A stretch of DNA of 64,000 bases from Peribacillus folii (GCF_030271255.1 NZ_JASJOM010000006.1:1-64000); one strand, 5' to 3'; shown: positions 29,101-37,750, counted from the first letter of the stretch. Made by a program: numbers and translations. The notes: generated from the sequence alone by a model not told the origin.

Positions 29101-30073
29101 CGTTTCCTGGTTTTCTTAATTGAATAACCGTATCTCCTTTATTTTCTCCTATTCCGGACTCTAAATCTTCTGCTTCAACTTGGATAAGTACCTTCTCTCC
29201 TGGCTTTACGACCGCTTTGTCGAAACTGATACTTTTTACCGTCGGAGGAGTTTTGTCGTTACTTCCATTGACTACTTCAAATGTTTTATATAAAGTGTCT
29301 CCGAATTTGGGAAAGGAATAAAAACTATTACCCACTTTATTTTCGATGTTAATGTAATTTATTGACCATGTACCGTTCATTGCATCAATTGGTATCGTAT
29401 ACAAGGCTTCGTATTTTTTTGTAGAAGGGTTATAGGTCAAATATAGATTCCCTGTTACATTTGCGTTTCCTGGTTTTCTTAATTGAATAACCGTATCTCC
29501 TTTATTTTCTCCTATTCCGGATTCTAAATCTTCTGCTTCAACTTGGATAAGTACCTTCTCTCCTGGCTTTACGACCGCTTTGTCGAAACTGATACTATTT
29601 ACCGTCGGAGGAGTTTTGTCGTTACTTCCATTGACTAATTCAAATGTTTTATATAAAGTGTCTCCGAATTTGGGAAAGGAATAAAAACTATTACCCACTT
29701 TATTTTCGATGCTAATGTAATTTATTGACCATGTACCCGTTATTGAATCAATTGGTATCGTATACAAGGCTTCATATTTTTTTGTAGCAGGGTTATAGGT
29801 CAAATACAGATTCCCTGTTACATTTGCGTTTCCTGGTTTTCTTAGTTGAATGACCGTATCTCCTTTGTTTTCTCCTATCCCCGATTCTAAATCTTCTGCT
29901 TCAACTTGGATAAGTACCTTCTCTCCTGGATGTACGACCTCTTTGTCAAAGCTAATGCTTTTTACGGTCGGAGGGGTAGTATCCGTTGCTGCTAAAATCG
30001 GCAGCGAGTTGCCTAATGAAAAAGCAAAAAATATAGCAAAAACTAATAAAATCTTTATTGAACGTTTGTACAT
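26150..30073 (-). CDS. Large secreted surface protein with repeat, LRR and Ig-like domains
   Basis: 1307 residues with a signal peptide (about 1-28). Three nearly identical ~120-residue units follow (PTVxSISFDK ... VVNGSNDKTPP, about 30-395), then one Ig-like domain, a leucine-rich-repeat region (about 480-640: ISPLKNLKQLGILSLQNNK), and eight more Big_6-like Ig domains, each starting AP-VN-V and containing GKAE/GTAE. No LPXTG, S-layer or choline-binding anchor is visible; the last Ig domains are very basic and may bind the wall by charge. An adhesin or biofilm protein is the likely role. The near-identical N-terminal units suggest recent internal duplication. Confidence 0.8.
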   Translation of the reverse strand: MYKRSIKILLVFAIFFAFSLGNSLPILAATDTTPPTVKSISFDKEVVHPGEKVLIQVEAEDLESGIGENKGDTVIQLRKPGNANVTGNLYLTYNPATKKYEALYTIPIDSITGTWSINYISIENKVGNSFYSFPKFGDTLYKTFELVNGSNDKTPPTVNSISFDKAVVKPGEKVLIQVEAEDLESGIGENKGDTVIQLRKPGNANVTGNLYLTYNPSTKKYEALYTIPIDAMNGTWSINYINIENKVGNSFYSFPKFGDTLYKTFEVVNGSNDKTPPTVKSISFDKAVVKPGEKVLIQVEAEDLESGIGENKGDTVIQLRKPGNANVTGNLYLTYNPATKKYEALYTIPIDAMNGTWSINYISIENKVGNSFYSFPKLGDTLYKTFKVADDVIPPGAPNVNEVTNKSSSVTGKAEAGSTVTVKTANKLLGTTVAKEDGTFSVPIKLQPVETLLEVTATDKTENVSEVTKVTVKESNIVDFVDENLKKEVLKELRKTISVTDNITKEDMANLSNLNAQNLGIKDLTGLEYAINASSIILAGNEIVDISPLKNLKQLGILSLQNNKIKDITPISNMTGLYNLNLMTNQITDISPLVTNCKNGGFRTGNAINLTFNHIEWTEENLHAVRVLVDDYYIHLERLPQIDVKSPPVPKVNNVDNTSTSVTGEAEAGSTITIKAGEKELGTGVALDNETFSVKIDAQKEGTKLSVTATDNAGNKSEAKTVIVKDVIAPTAPHVDEVTDLSTSVSGTAETNSSIVVKIGSTVLGTTITNEGKFSVSIPKQKAGTKLTITATDDAGNSSVAKEVKVKETIIMDVTPPTAPTVDEVTETSTSVSGTAESGSLIKVKSGTAVIGTVTTSIDGRFTVQISKQKAGTKLAVTATDKAGNPSAEIEITVKDVTAPTVPTVNEVKDTSSSISGTAEADSIIRVKDGTTVIGTATANTDGKFTVQISKQKAGKKLTITATDKAGNISAAKEITIKDVTAPSTPTVNAVYDNATVITGKAESNANVYAMVGSKKIGEARANNGGYSIRIAKQKAGTSIVVHAVDAAGNKSGSNSVKVIDKTAPSVPSVNTVYDYSTAISGKAETNAKVYAMVGSTKIGEATSKSGSYSMKISKQKAGTNIGVFAIDTSGNKSSSKTVKVIDKTAPSAPSVNTVYDYSTAIAGKAETNAKVYAVVGTKTIGEATSKSGSYTMKISKQKAGTSIVVYAKDASGNKSSSRAVKVIDKTAPPVPTVNKITSKTVTVTGKSEKGASIFIYNGSKKIGQGIVDSRGNYKVKIKAQKKGSTIKVYAQDKSGNKSKSKTIKVS
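28917..29995. repeat. Three tandem ~360-bp repeats inside the surface-protein gene
   Basis: Units starting near 28,917, 29,278 and 29,635 are almost identical at DNA level, differing at scattered bases. They can change copy number by recombination or slippage. Confidence 0.8.
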
Positions 30074-30451
30074 GTAAAATCTCCTTCATACACTTTTTTA
30101 TTTTTTATACATGATTCTTGTGAACTATTTAATTGTACTATTTACCCATATGAACCAACAATATATATTTACCACATTGTCAATAAATTGGTATTTCACA
30201 AAAAATATCTATGCCGTCCTTCCATAACCTATTACATAGCCAGAATTAATTTCTATTATTATATGAGACTGTTAATTAGATAATAAATTCCTAAATTGTG
30301 ACATCAACTATATCCTAACTGAAATCCAAAATCAAAAGTAGTTACAAAGAACTATTTTTTATCTTTTCAAAAATAAAACTGATATTTTCACATTTTATAA
30401 AATCAATTTGTTAATATCAGCGTGTAGAGTTTTGAAAGGAGGAAAATAAAC
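30074..30451. other. Divergent promoter region
   Basis: AT-rich 380-bp spacer between the surface-protein gene (left) and the excisionase-integrase genes (right). A ribosome binding site AAAGGAGG lies before the gene at 30,452. No other feature that I can support. Confidence 0.4.
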
Positions 30452-30634
30452 GTGATAACAACCGAATACCCTTCTATATTGAAAGTTAAGGATATACAAA
30501 ATATATTAAGAATCGGACAAAGACAAACGTATGATTTAGTTAAAACTGAGGATTTCAAGACAATACGACTTGGGAATAGACATCTCTATTCTAAAGAGCA
30601 CTTTATTAAATGGTTAGAAGGAAAGGGGAAATAG
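30452..30634 (+). CDS. Excisionase-family helix-turn-helix protein 1
   Basis: 60 residues of the MerR-like HTH_17/excisionase type: LKVKDIQNILRIGQRQTYDLVKTEDF is the winged helix-turn-helix, and LGNRHLYSKEHFIKWLEGK is the usual tail. GTG-type start at 30,452 with AAAGGAGG ahead. Paired with a second homologue and an integrase downstream, so probably an excisionase or a regulator of excision. Confidence 0.8.
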   Translation: MITTEYPSILKVKDIQNILRIGQRQTYDLVKTEDFKTIRLGNRHLYSKEHFIKWLEGKGK

Positions 30635-30636
30635 AC

Positions 30637-30822
30637 ATGACAAATATAAGTACGCTTGATTCATATCCAGATGTTATAACTGTTAACGAATTACAAAATA
30701 TCCTTGGTATAGGGCGTGAACAAGCTTATATACTAGCTAACAGCAATTCTTTTCCTGTTAGAAGAGTTGGGAAGAGAATAATAATATATAAACCAACTTT
30801 TATAGAATGGTTAAAAAGTTAA
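30637..30822 (+). CDS. Excisionase-family helix-turn-helix protein 2
   Basis: 61 residues from ATG 30,637, preceded by AAGGAAAGGGG. Paralogue of the preceding gene (ITVNELQNILGIGREQAYILANSNSFPVRRVGKRIII). Two base pairs separate it from the first gene's stop. Tandem excisionase-like genes may bind neighbouring sites or form heterodimers. Confidence 0.8.
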   Translation: MTNISTLDSYPDVITVNELQNILGIGREQAYILANSNSFPVRRVGKRIIIYKPTFIEWLKS

Positions 30823-30899
30823 CTAAACAGATGTATAAGATATTAAAAAAATAAACATACTGTATCTATAAGACTATTAACGATAAAGGAGAGTTTAAT

Positions 30900-31997
30900 A
30901 TGAGAGGCAGCGTAAAGAAAGAGGGAAGAACTTGGTGTTATACAGTTGACATTGGTAAAACACCTGATGGTCGGAGAATTAAAAAGAAAAAAAGAGGGTT
31001 CAAAACTCAGAAAGAAGCACAAAATTCCTTGAATGAAGTGTTAAATGATATCAATAAAGGGAAATTTATTCAGGCTGCAAAGTATACTTATTGTGACTTT
31101 TTAGACATTTGGATGAAACAGATTGAACATTCAGTTGCTAGTTCTACTTTTTCTACATATTCTAGTATTGTAAGTAATTATTTAAAACCGGTGATTGGTC
31201 ATTATTTAATCGAAAATTTAAATATTAGACTACTAAATAATTTTAAAACCGGTTTACATGATAAAAAATTGTCCAATAACTCCATTAGTAAGATTATTTC
31301 TGTGCTAAAAAACAGTTTAAATTATGCTGTAGAACAAGAATATCTTTCAGTTAACCCTGCTAGTAAGATTAAAAAACCACCTGAAATTCTTAAAACTACT
31401 ATTGAATGGACAGAAGATGATATCAGGAGATTTTTAGATGTCGCAAAAGGTACAGTATACTACCCCGCATATCTTTTAGGAATTTTTTGTGGTCTTAGGC
31501 GCGGTGAGATTCTTGGTATAACTTGGAATGAAATTGACTTTACCAAAAAGAAACTAGTTGTTCTGAAAGTTTTAAGTACGGATGGAAAAACAATCATTAT
31601 GAAACCAAAGACAAAAGGCTCTCGAAGGAATGTTGATATTCCTACTGAAATTTTAATGGAACTTAATAGAATAAAAAATGAGCAAGAGAAAAAAGACCAT
31701 ATATTCAGAGAACATAACTTGGTTGTACCTAATGAAATTGGTACAACTGTTAACCCTAGGAACCTTCTACGTAATATGAAAATTTTAATAAAAAAAGCAG
31801 AAGTTCCTAATATAACATTTCATGACTTGCGTCATATTCATGCTTCTCTTCTTCTTCAACAAAACATTCACATGAAAGTTGTTTCTGAAAGATTAGGACA
31901 TACAAAAATATCTACTACTATGGATAGATATTCTCACTTAATTCCTTCACTACAATCGGAAGCAGCGGAATCATTAAATTATTTATGGGGTAAATAG
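30900..31997 (+). CDS. Tyrosine recombinase (integrase)
   Basis: 365 residues with an AP2-like N-terminal DNA-binding region (GRRIKKKKRGFKTQKEA), a SAM-like core-binding domain, and a catalytic domain: Arg in GLRRGE near 199, Lys in TKGSRR, HDLRH near 307, LGHTKIS, and Tyr343 in DRYSH. This is the layout of ICE and phage integrases of Gram-positives. It is 78 bases from the excisionase gene. It probably mobilised at least part of the left accessory block, but I could not identify its attachment sites. Confidence 0.9.
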   Translation: MRGSVKKEGRTWCYTVDIGKTPDGRRIKKKKRGFKTQKEAQNSLNEVLNDINKGKFIQAAKYTYCDFLDIWMKQIEHSVASSTFSTYSSIVSNYLKPVIGHYLIENLNIRLLNNFKTGLHDKKLSNNSISKIISVLKNSLNYAVEQEYLSVNPASKIKKPPEILKTTIEWTEDDIRRFLDVAKGTVYYPAYLLGIFCGLRRGEILGITWNEIDFTKKKLVVLKVLSTDGKTIIMKPKTKGSRRNVDIPTEILMELNRIKNEQEKKDHIFREHNLVVPNEIGTTVNPRNLLRNMKILIKKAEVPNITFHDLRHIHASLLLQQNIHMKVVSERLGHTKISTTMDRYSHLIPSLQSEAAESLNYLWGK

Positions 31998-32019
31998 ACA
32001 GCAGATTGCTGTCTATTTT
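31992..32019 (+). terminator. Integrase terminator
   Basis: 12-bp stem AAATAGACAGCA/TGCTGTCTATTT with a 3-base loop, overlapping the integrase stop codon; followed by TTA. Confidence 0.7.
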
Positions 32020-32170
32020 AATGTGATTATTGGTATGAAACTTCTATCCTTTTTAGATAAGGCTATGTTAATCGAGAATGCCGGCATCAGTATACAGTAC
32101 CCAATTCTGGTCCAGTTTTAAGAGTATTTTAAACTAACAAAGGTAAGATGAGTTTGTTTTATAAACAGGC

Positions 32171-32203
32171 TTTGTTAAACATTAGTGTTGATTCTTTAAC
32201 AAA
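32171..32203. repeat. Short inverted repeat
   Basis: TTTGTTAAA/TTTAACAAA with a 15-base loop, in a gene-free stretch (32,020-32,240). Resembles the end of an insertion element, but no transposase is present. Confidence 0.35.
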
Positions 32204-32242
32204 TACAAGAGACCACGCATTGTGCACTCATACTTAACTGCT

Positions 32243-32467
32243 TTAAAGACTCTTCTTTAAAATTGCTAAGTGCGATGCAGTATTCAAGAGTCCAACTATC
32301 AGATACATAACACTTAACGTCTCTATTACTATATATAGCTTATTTTCGCTGTTTATTATATGTTTTGTCTTTTCTGTATTTGGCAATTTAAAAATGCTAT
32401 AAATGGCAGTATCTTTTATAAATGTAATAAGAGCCAAAATACGCAAGTAGTGCATAAAAACTTGCAT
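32243..32467 (-). CDS. Possible small membrane protein
   Basis: 74-residue frame with two hydrophobic stretches (YLRILALITFI and IETLSVMYLIVGLL). There is no clear ribosome binding site, and the first 12 codons lie inside a long hairpin (32,430-32,479), so this may be chance. Confidence 0.25.
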   Translation of the reverse strand: MQVFMHYLRILALITFIKDTAIYSIFKLPNTEKTKHIINSENKLYIVIETLSVMYLIVGLLNTASHLAILKKSL

Positions 32468-32479
32468 ATTTTAGGCTCT
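32430..32479. repeat. Long imperfect inverted repeat
   Basis: Arms of about 19 bases (AGAGCCAAAATACGCAAGT against ACTTGCATATTTTAGGCTCT) with an 11-base loop. May be a bidirectional terminator or the hairpin end of a lost element. Confidence 0.45.
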
Positions 32480-32614
32480 TTAATTTTATTCCTTATTGTG
32501 TTAAAGCACTCTAAAGTTTAAGTACATATATTCACAAACTTGTTTATTAAATAGTAAAACGATGTCATTAATACCATCTCTTTTTGAAGGTATGGTAAAT
32601 TTTATTTAGGTTAA

Positions 32615-34045
32615 TTAGGAAAATGTATCTTCGTTTTTTGGAGTCATATATTTCTTTATATTGAATTTAGAAATATCACCTTTAAGTATCTCATTTTGAG
32701 AACTGATATAAAAGGATTTCCCTAGTTCACCATGAAATTTTGAGTACAATTTATAATCATAAAAAATATCCCAGGTCACTCCAAAGTCAACAGAGCAATA
32801 TACTTTATTATAGGACCATACAAACAGTAATCCATCGTTACTTTCATAAATCCATTGTATATTATCCCATGTTTTATCTTCATGAAGAACAGCCCAAGAT
32901 TCTCCATTATCCTCAGATAATAACAACTTACAAACATTATCAAAGTCTTCTGTTGTTCCTCCACCTGTGGTACCAGCTAATATTCTGCCGTTGCTTATGG
33001 TCGTAATTACTGTAATCTCCTTTATAGGTTTATTTACATTAAAATTAAAGGAAGCCCTAATCCAGTTAAATCCATTATCAGAATAAAAAATACCTGCTGC
33101 ACTTTCTCTTTTACTATTTGTACTAGTACCAAGAACTACTCTTTCTTTCGTTACTTGTTTAATTGTTTTTATAACCATTTTTTCTTCTATTCTTGATTTA
33201 ATCCATGTTCGTCCATCATCTTGAGAAATTAAAATTAAATTCTTATCTCCATATTTAGGACCGTCATCAGCTACAAGTATCCAATTACCATTTTCCATGA
33301 TAAATCCATCTCTAACATACCAGACATCTGTGGGAACCACTAGCTGTTGCCATGTTTCACCCCCATCATAGGTTATTATTGCTCCACGATATGATGTTCC
33401 TAAAATTAAACATTGTTTATTTATTTCTATAAACTTAGTTACTGCAACTGCACCTTCTAGCTGGGGAATTCTTATTTCATTCCACTCTTCTTTACCTATT
33501 TTACGTTTGTAAAGTAGGTATTTACTTTCCTTCTGACCTCCAAGCCAATCATATCCGTTAAAGTTTAGAATAAGGTCACTAATATATATATTTGGAGCCT
33601 TTTCTTTTACAAATAAATTATCATATAAAAAATTCAGTGGTATTTCCCCTATATCAGTAATTGTTTTTTTATTTATTTCTACATTTCTTACAACAGTATT
33701 TAAAAATTCCCCTTGTATTTCAAGGGAATATTTCCCAGGATTTAGATTAGTAAGTTTAAAATTTTCATCAACATAATTATTCAATCTTTTTTCTTTTTTG
33801 TTTCCAAAGAGCTCCTTTAAATTTATGGTAATTTTATAATCAATGGGTAACTGGGGATAGTTTAATTTTCCTTTTAAGGAACCCGATTCTCTTCTATCTT
33901 TATATCTATCCCATCCCAACGCAAAAACTATTGCCCCTAAAACTGTTAACACAATTGATAAAAATGTCAAGCCAACAGAAGAAGCATAAACTCCTCCAAT
34001 TGTTAGACATAAAAAGATAATTAAGCAAATCATCCATGCAACCAA
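32615..34045 (-). CDS. Membrane-anchored beta-propeller protein with Asp-box repeats
   Basis: 476 residues. Two transmembrane helices fill residues 2-47, then a small beta domain (about 55-150), then a propeller with at least five Asp-box/BNR motifs: ITYDGGETW, ISQDDGRTW, YSDNGFNW, LSEDNGESW, CSVDFGVTW. Asp-boxes occur in sialidases, sortilin-like and HCF136-like propellers; no catalytic sialidase residues are evident. Probably a cell-surface binding protein. It stands alone next to the tRNA-Val copy. Confidence 0.7.
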   Translation of the reverse strand: MVAWMICLIIFLCLTIGGVYASSVGLTFLSIVLTVLGAIVFALGWDRYKDRRESGSLKGKLNYPQLPIDYKITINLKELFGNKKEKRLNNYVDENFKLTNLNPGKYSLEIQGEFLNTVVRNVEINKKTITDIGEIPLNFLYDNLFVKEKAPNIYISDLILNFNGYDWLGGQKESKYLLYKRKIGKEEWNEIRIPQLEGAVAVTKFIEINKQCLILGTSYRGAIITYDGGETWQQLVVPTDVWYVRDGFIMENGNWILVADDGPKYGDKNLILISQDDGRTWIKSRIEEKMVIKTIKQVTKERVVLGTSTNSKRESAAGIFYSDNGFNWIRASFNFNVNKPIKEITVITTISNGRILAGTTGGGTTEDFDNVCKLLLSEDNGESWAVLHEDKTWDNIQWIYESNDGLLFVWSYNKVYCSVDFGVTWDIFYDYKLYSKFHGELGKSFYISSQNEILKGDISKFNIKKYMTPKNEDTFS

Positions 34046-34239
34046 TATATACCTCTCCTCAAAAATACAAAAAAATTATCAAACATTGGAAATATTTATA
34101 CTCAGTTTATCATAATATTTCTGTTCTCGTATTTAATTTCTTTTCAAATTCTCCACTAAATGCCTTATATGATTTTTCATGAATGTCTCCTTTAAAACTT
34201 TTAGAAAACTAATTCAACAAAAAAGCGCACTAATCCTTC

Positions 34240-34407
34240 TTAGATTAATGCTCCAATTATTATTAATCTAAACTGCTTCGTTAGTGGAACAAGAAAAGGG
34301 ATTGCCGCAGCAGTCACAAATAATTGTCCTGTAATACGTTTAAATACTTCTCTATCCGCCACCAATACGCCACCAATTGAGTAAATAATACATAATGAAC
34401 TATATCT
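34240..34407 (-). pseudogene. C-terminal remnant of a membrane protein gene
   Basis: Start-less frame reading IYSIGGVLVADREVFKRITG then a hydrophobic tail ending LIIIGALI and a stop. A stop lies directly upstream, so only the last ~55 codons remain. Located beside the integration hot spot. Confidence 0.4.
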
Positions 34408-34421
34408 TTAAAAACAAAAAA

Positions 34422-34456
34422 AGACCCAAACCCCTGTGATATCAAGGATTTGAGCC
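34422..34456 (-). terminator. tRNA-side terminator
   Basis: Imperfect hairpin (CAAATCCTTG... with ...GGGGTTTG) followed on the minus strand by GTCTTTTTTTG, a few bases past the 3' end of the left tRNA-Val copy. Confidence 0.55.
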
Positions 34457-34462
34457 TTTGTT

Positions 34463-34548
34463 AGTTGATGACCTGTGAGGGATTCGAACCCACGACCCCT
34501 TCCCTGTCAAGGAAGTGCTCTCCCACTGAGCTAACAAGTCGTATGTAT
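34463..34548. repeat. 86-bp direct repeat, left attachment-site copy
   Basis: Identical over all 86 bases to 49,495-49,580 and containing a complete tRNA-Val gene. The unit from copy to copy is 15,032 bp. Interpreted as the left attachment site of the integrated element. Confidence 0.9.
34469..34540 (-). tRNA. tRNA-Val(GAC), left copy
   Basis: 72 nt on the minus strand. Acceptor GACTTGT/ACAGGTC, D-arm GCTC...GAGC, anticodon stem CTTCC/GGAAG with loop TTGACAG giving anticodon GAC (valine), and T-loop TTCGAAT. The T-stem has one T-T mismatch. CCA is not encoded. Upstream there is a possible promoter (TTGACG, 17 bases, TACAAT at 34,627-34,655) embedded in element DNA, so this copy could be expressed. 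Confidence 0.92.
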
Positions 34549-34591
34549 ATGTTAGGTTTCTAAAGGTTTTTACATTTATTAAAAAACACCT

Positions 34592-34606
34592 GACCACTAA
34601 CCTTCT
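34592..34606 (+). promoter_or_regulatory. Arm-type site at left element end
   Basis: GACCACTAACCTTCT, an exact 15-base inverted match to 49,400-49,414 near the other end. Positions 44 bases inside the left repeat fit an integrase arm-binding site. Confidence 0.55.
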
Positions 34607-34822
34607 AGCGTTTCCACTTTATATTGTAAAGTGGTCACTTAAATTCGTCAAGAGAGAATATCGTTACTTTACAGCCTGATTATTCAAAATTATACCGTTT
34701 ACAAGCTTAGAAGGGAGTTTCTGAGATAAAATCACTAATAAATATCAGATAATCTATGGGAATTATATGCCTTCTCAAAACAATAAAAGGTATTGATTTT
34801 ATTACCAATACCTTTACATAAT

Positions 34823-36151
34823 CTATTTTAACAATTCTCTTAACTGTTGTATAGTTAGCCACGGTCTTCTTCTATGAAGCATCCGATGACAATTTGAACA
34901 AACTAAAGCAATATCCTCCACTCTGGTTATTTGACCTTCCTCTAACTCAGAAACTGGAATAGTATGATGACCTTCGATAAAATTCTCTCCAATTTCCCCA
35001 TACTTTTTATAAAAATCAAATGAACATATCTCGCAAAAAACCTTTCCGTATTTTTCCTTATAATATTGTTTTGCAAGTTTAATTACTTTAGGATTTCTTT
35101 CTCTTTCAATATGACGTTTTAACTGTTTTTTCCCTTCTGGAAATCCAATATCACCATCTGTGTCGTCAACATTATTTTCATCTAAAGTGAAATTATTGTA
35201 TGTTTCCATAATATTTTTTGATGTTATAAATCCTTTTAAGTCATGATAAGAATTAATATTAAATTTATCCGCAATTATCTTTAAGTCAACCGATGAAACC
35301 TCGTCATCAATCATATCTTTATATGCTGTGTATAACATACCACTATGTTTAATCAATTTTTCATCTAACTTTTTCAATCCACAAATCTTTGCAATTTTAG
35401 TTATTCGACCAGAAATATATGGTTTATTTACTGCATTATCAGCATTAACTTTATCAGTTTTTAATGCTTTAATTATAAATTCATTATCCACTAATTCTGT
35501 AGAATGTATAATATTTTCTATAAGTTCTTCTCCATATACTTTTTCATCTATGGCACCATTAATAATTTCTAAAGTTCTATCAGAAACATCAATATATCTA
35601 TCTATTGAAGATAAAGGATTACCATTTTTATCTTCTCTTAAAGAATTAATAAGCCTTAATTGTTTTTTTTGAAAATTCACATCCTCTTTCTTGAGGTTGC
35701 GAATTTCAGACATTTGCTTACCACCCACACCTATAAATAACAATCTAAGAATTACAGAATCTTGGTAATTTGTACAATAATCTTCATATCTTTCTAAATC
35801 TTTATCTGTAAAGTATAATTCGTTATTAGTTACGTATTTTATAAAATCGTCAGGTTTAAAATCTGCAATTGGATTTTTCTTAATGATACCTTCTTTTACA
35901 CCCCAATTTAAATATCCACTAATACTGCGAGCATAGTGTTCAATTGTATTTTTACTACTTGATTTATAACTATGAAGGATAGTTTCAATTTCCTCAAGAT
36001 TAAAATACATAAGTTCTTTATCGACATCACGTTCATATTCACTTATTTTTGAAAAATGATTAGCATAATATTTAGCAGTATTTTCTGATATTTTATTCTG
36101 GTTTAACATTGTTGAAAGATATTTTTTCTTTAGATTATTTATGTCTTTCAA
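34823..36151 (-). CDS. Recombinase-fold protein fused to HNH nuclease
   Basis: 442 residues, TTG start after AAGGAGG. The first ~340 residues have the outline of a tyrosine recombinase (SAM-like N-domain, then GVGGKQMSEIRNLKKEDV where an active enzyme has GLRxSE), but the first catalytic arginine is not in place and I see no proper HxxR/Tyr motif, so it is probably inactive, as in MrpR-type phage repressors. Residues ~365-440 are an HNH domain: CEIC, FIEGHHTIPV, VCSNCHRMLHRR. A catalytically dead DNA-binding recombinase fold joined to a nuclease suggests a sequence-guided nuclease or a repressor with a sting. Confidence 0.7.
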   Translation of the reverse strand: MKDINNLKKKYLSTMLNQNKISENTAKYYANHFSKISEYERDVDKELMYFNLEEIETILHSYKSSSKNTIEHYARSISGYLNWGVKEGIIKKNPIADFKPDDFIKYVTNNELYFTDKDLERYEDYCTNYQDSVILRLLFIGVGGKQMSEIRNLKKEDVNFQKKQLRLINSLREDKNGNPLSSIDRYIDVSDRTLEIINGAIDEKVYGEELIENIIHSTELVDNEFIIKALKTDKVNADNAVNKPYISGRITKIAKICGLKKLDEKLIKHSGMLYTAYKDMIDDEVSSVDLKIIADKFNINSYHDLKGFITSKNIMETYNNFTLDENNVDDTDGDIGFPEGKKQLKRHIERERNPKVIKLAKQYYKEKYGKVFCEICSFDFYKKYGEIGENFIEGHHTIPVSELEEGQITRVEDIALVCSNCHRMLHRRRPWLTIQQLRELLK

Positions 36152-36596
36152 TATTCACTCCTCCTTCTAGAAATTGTACGTTTGAATATAAAAGTGAGAA
36201 TAGTTACTATATGTAGTTACTTAAGCAATGACATATTAACTATTTTAGCTTGACAATACTCTCATACTGTCTTCTACATACTTTTGAGTATTTCCTTTAA
36301 AGAAGTGCCAATATATACTGTTGGTAGAAGTCGGTTCTTATTCATATTCATTAATTACCTTATAAATGTTTCCTCAAATGTAACGAAGGCATTAAAAATC
36401 TATGGTGTGTGTGTTTACCAACTCCCCCTCTACTTAATAGGAAGGTGACTAAAAAATGTGGAAATACTCCCCCGTTTATTCTAAGCTTCTTCTTGAAGAA
36501 GCCTGCCATCTAAATTTACAAACTATTGTTCTAATCCATAACTCCCTATTAAATAGGAAGTTTCTTAATATATACCATTAACAATAAGCCCATAAT
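36152..36596. other. Gene-free stretch
   Basis: About 440 bases without a supportable gene; contains a GCTTCTTCTTGAAGAAGCC hairpin near 36,485-36,505. Confidence 0.4.
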
Positions 36597-36632
36597 AAAA
36601 AGACAGTGAAATACATTTCTAACTGTCTTTTT
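36597..36632. terminator. Terminator of small gene
   Basis: 11-bp stem AAAAAGACAGT/ACTGTCTTTTT, just after the stop of the 68-codon minus-strand gene. Confidence 0.7.
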
Positions 36633-36653
36633 ATTATGCATGCGATACTCTTT

Positions 36654-36860
36654 TTATTGCAATGTTATTTTAATACTCACGTTTGGTTCTAATTCTTCAG
36701 TTTTATATTCGGCCTTAACACCCTTTAAAGTTTCTTCGACATAATAAACAATTTCATCAACAAAAATTTCTTCTGTTTTTTCAATGATTACTGCACCTTC
36801 ATCTTGTAATACTATTAATGCTTTCCCAATCTCTCCTAAAATACCATTCATTTGTATCAT
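36654..36860 (-). CDS. Small acidic hypothetical protein
   Basis: 68 residues (or 65 from the ATG at 36,851), preceded by AAAGGGATG. Alternating hydrophobic/acidic pattern (VIIEKTEEIFVDEIVYYVEETL). Its own terminator follows. No family recognised; possibly an element-specific regulator or antitoxin-like protein. Confidence 0.6.
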   Translation of the reverse strand: MIQMNGILGEIGKALIVLQDEGAVIIEKTEEIFVDEIVYYVEETLKGVKAEYKTEELEPNVSIKITLQ

Positions 36861-37153
36861 CCCTTTAAAGTTAATTTTTTCTTACTATAAGCCATTAATT
36901 TTATAACTTCAACTCACTCGCACTGGAATATTATTCACCATGGTCCAATCGTAATTGAAGCACCTAACATAATTCACATTATTGTCCTTTTCTGCTTATA
37001 TTGCTCTTTTTTTACTTCTTTCAACCTATGTAACTTCAATCATTGCTTATATGTAATGTAATCTAATTCAATCCAGTCACAATTACTTTAGTTGATACTG
37101 TAATACTAGTATAAGTCCTATATGTACCATGCCTTCAAAAATATAAGAAAAAC

Positions 37154-37750
37154 TCAATCAGCTTCGTATTCTTTCACCTTTCGATAGAAAGTTGCCTTAG
37201 CCATACCCAAGGATTCCATGAACTGTACAGCTGTAATCTCCTTTGCTTTCCACTGTTTATAATACTTCTCCCAGTCCTTCGGCATCGCTAACGACGGACG
37301 CCCAAACTTGACCCCTCTCTTTTTTGCAACTGCAATGCCCTCTGCTTGCCTTGTCCTGATTTCATCACGTTCCTTTTCAGCAAATGCAGTAAGCAATGTA
37401 AGAATGATTTTTTGAATCGCCTGCTTCATTATGTCTTCCTGCTCATTGCCCGTATTAATCATTGGTTCTTTTATGAAACGGAGAAACACTGCATTTTTAA
37501 CAAACCATTCATATTCGCTCATTGTCTCATTCATACTGCGACCCATGCGTGTGATGGAATCAAAAACAACTATGTCACCTTCACGAACCATCTGCTTAAG
37601 CAATTGGTACTTAGGACGGTCAAAGTCTTTACCGCTCGCCTTATCGATGAAAATATCAAGTTCGCCAATACCCTCTGCCTTCATTGTCTCAATTTGCCTT
37701 GCCACGTTTTGCTCTTTGGAGGATACACGAACATATCCGAATGTTTTCAC
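37154..37750 (-). CDS. Small serine resolvase/invertase
   Basis: 198 residues, GTG start after AAAAGGGAG. Catalytic domain GYVRVSSKEQ with Ser10, then DSITRMGRS, and the E-helix AFAEKERDEIRTRQAEGIAVAK. The C-terminal helix-turn-helix is TAVQFMESLGMAKATFYRKV. Complete for the Tn3/Tn552 resolvase-type family. The gene is alone, without a transposase, so it may resolve multimers of the element or act on a local inverted site at 37,800-37,831. Confidence 0.88.
   Translation of the reverse strand: MKTFGYVRVSSKEQNVARQIETMKAEGIGELDIFIDKASGKDFDRPKYQLLKQMVREGDIVVFDSITRMGRSMNETMSEYEWFVKNAVFLRFIKEPMINTGNEQEDIMKQAIQKIILTLLTAFAEKERDEIRTRQAEGIAVAKKRGVKFGRPSLAMPKDWEKYYKQWKAKEITAVQFMESLGMAKATFYRKVKEYEAD

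Noticed and set aside
34463-34548. The two tRNA-Val copies being part of an ordinary tRNA cluster
   Set aside because: No other tRNA is nearby, identity stops sharply after 86 bp at both sides, and an integrase with inverted arm sites accompanies them.
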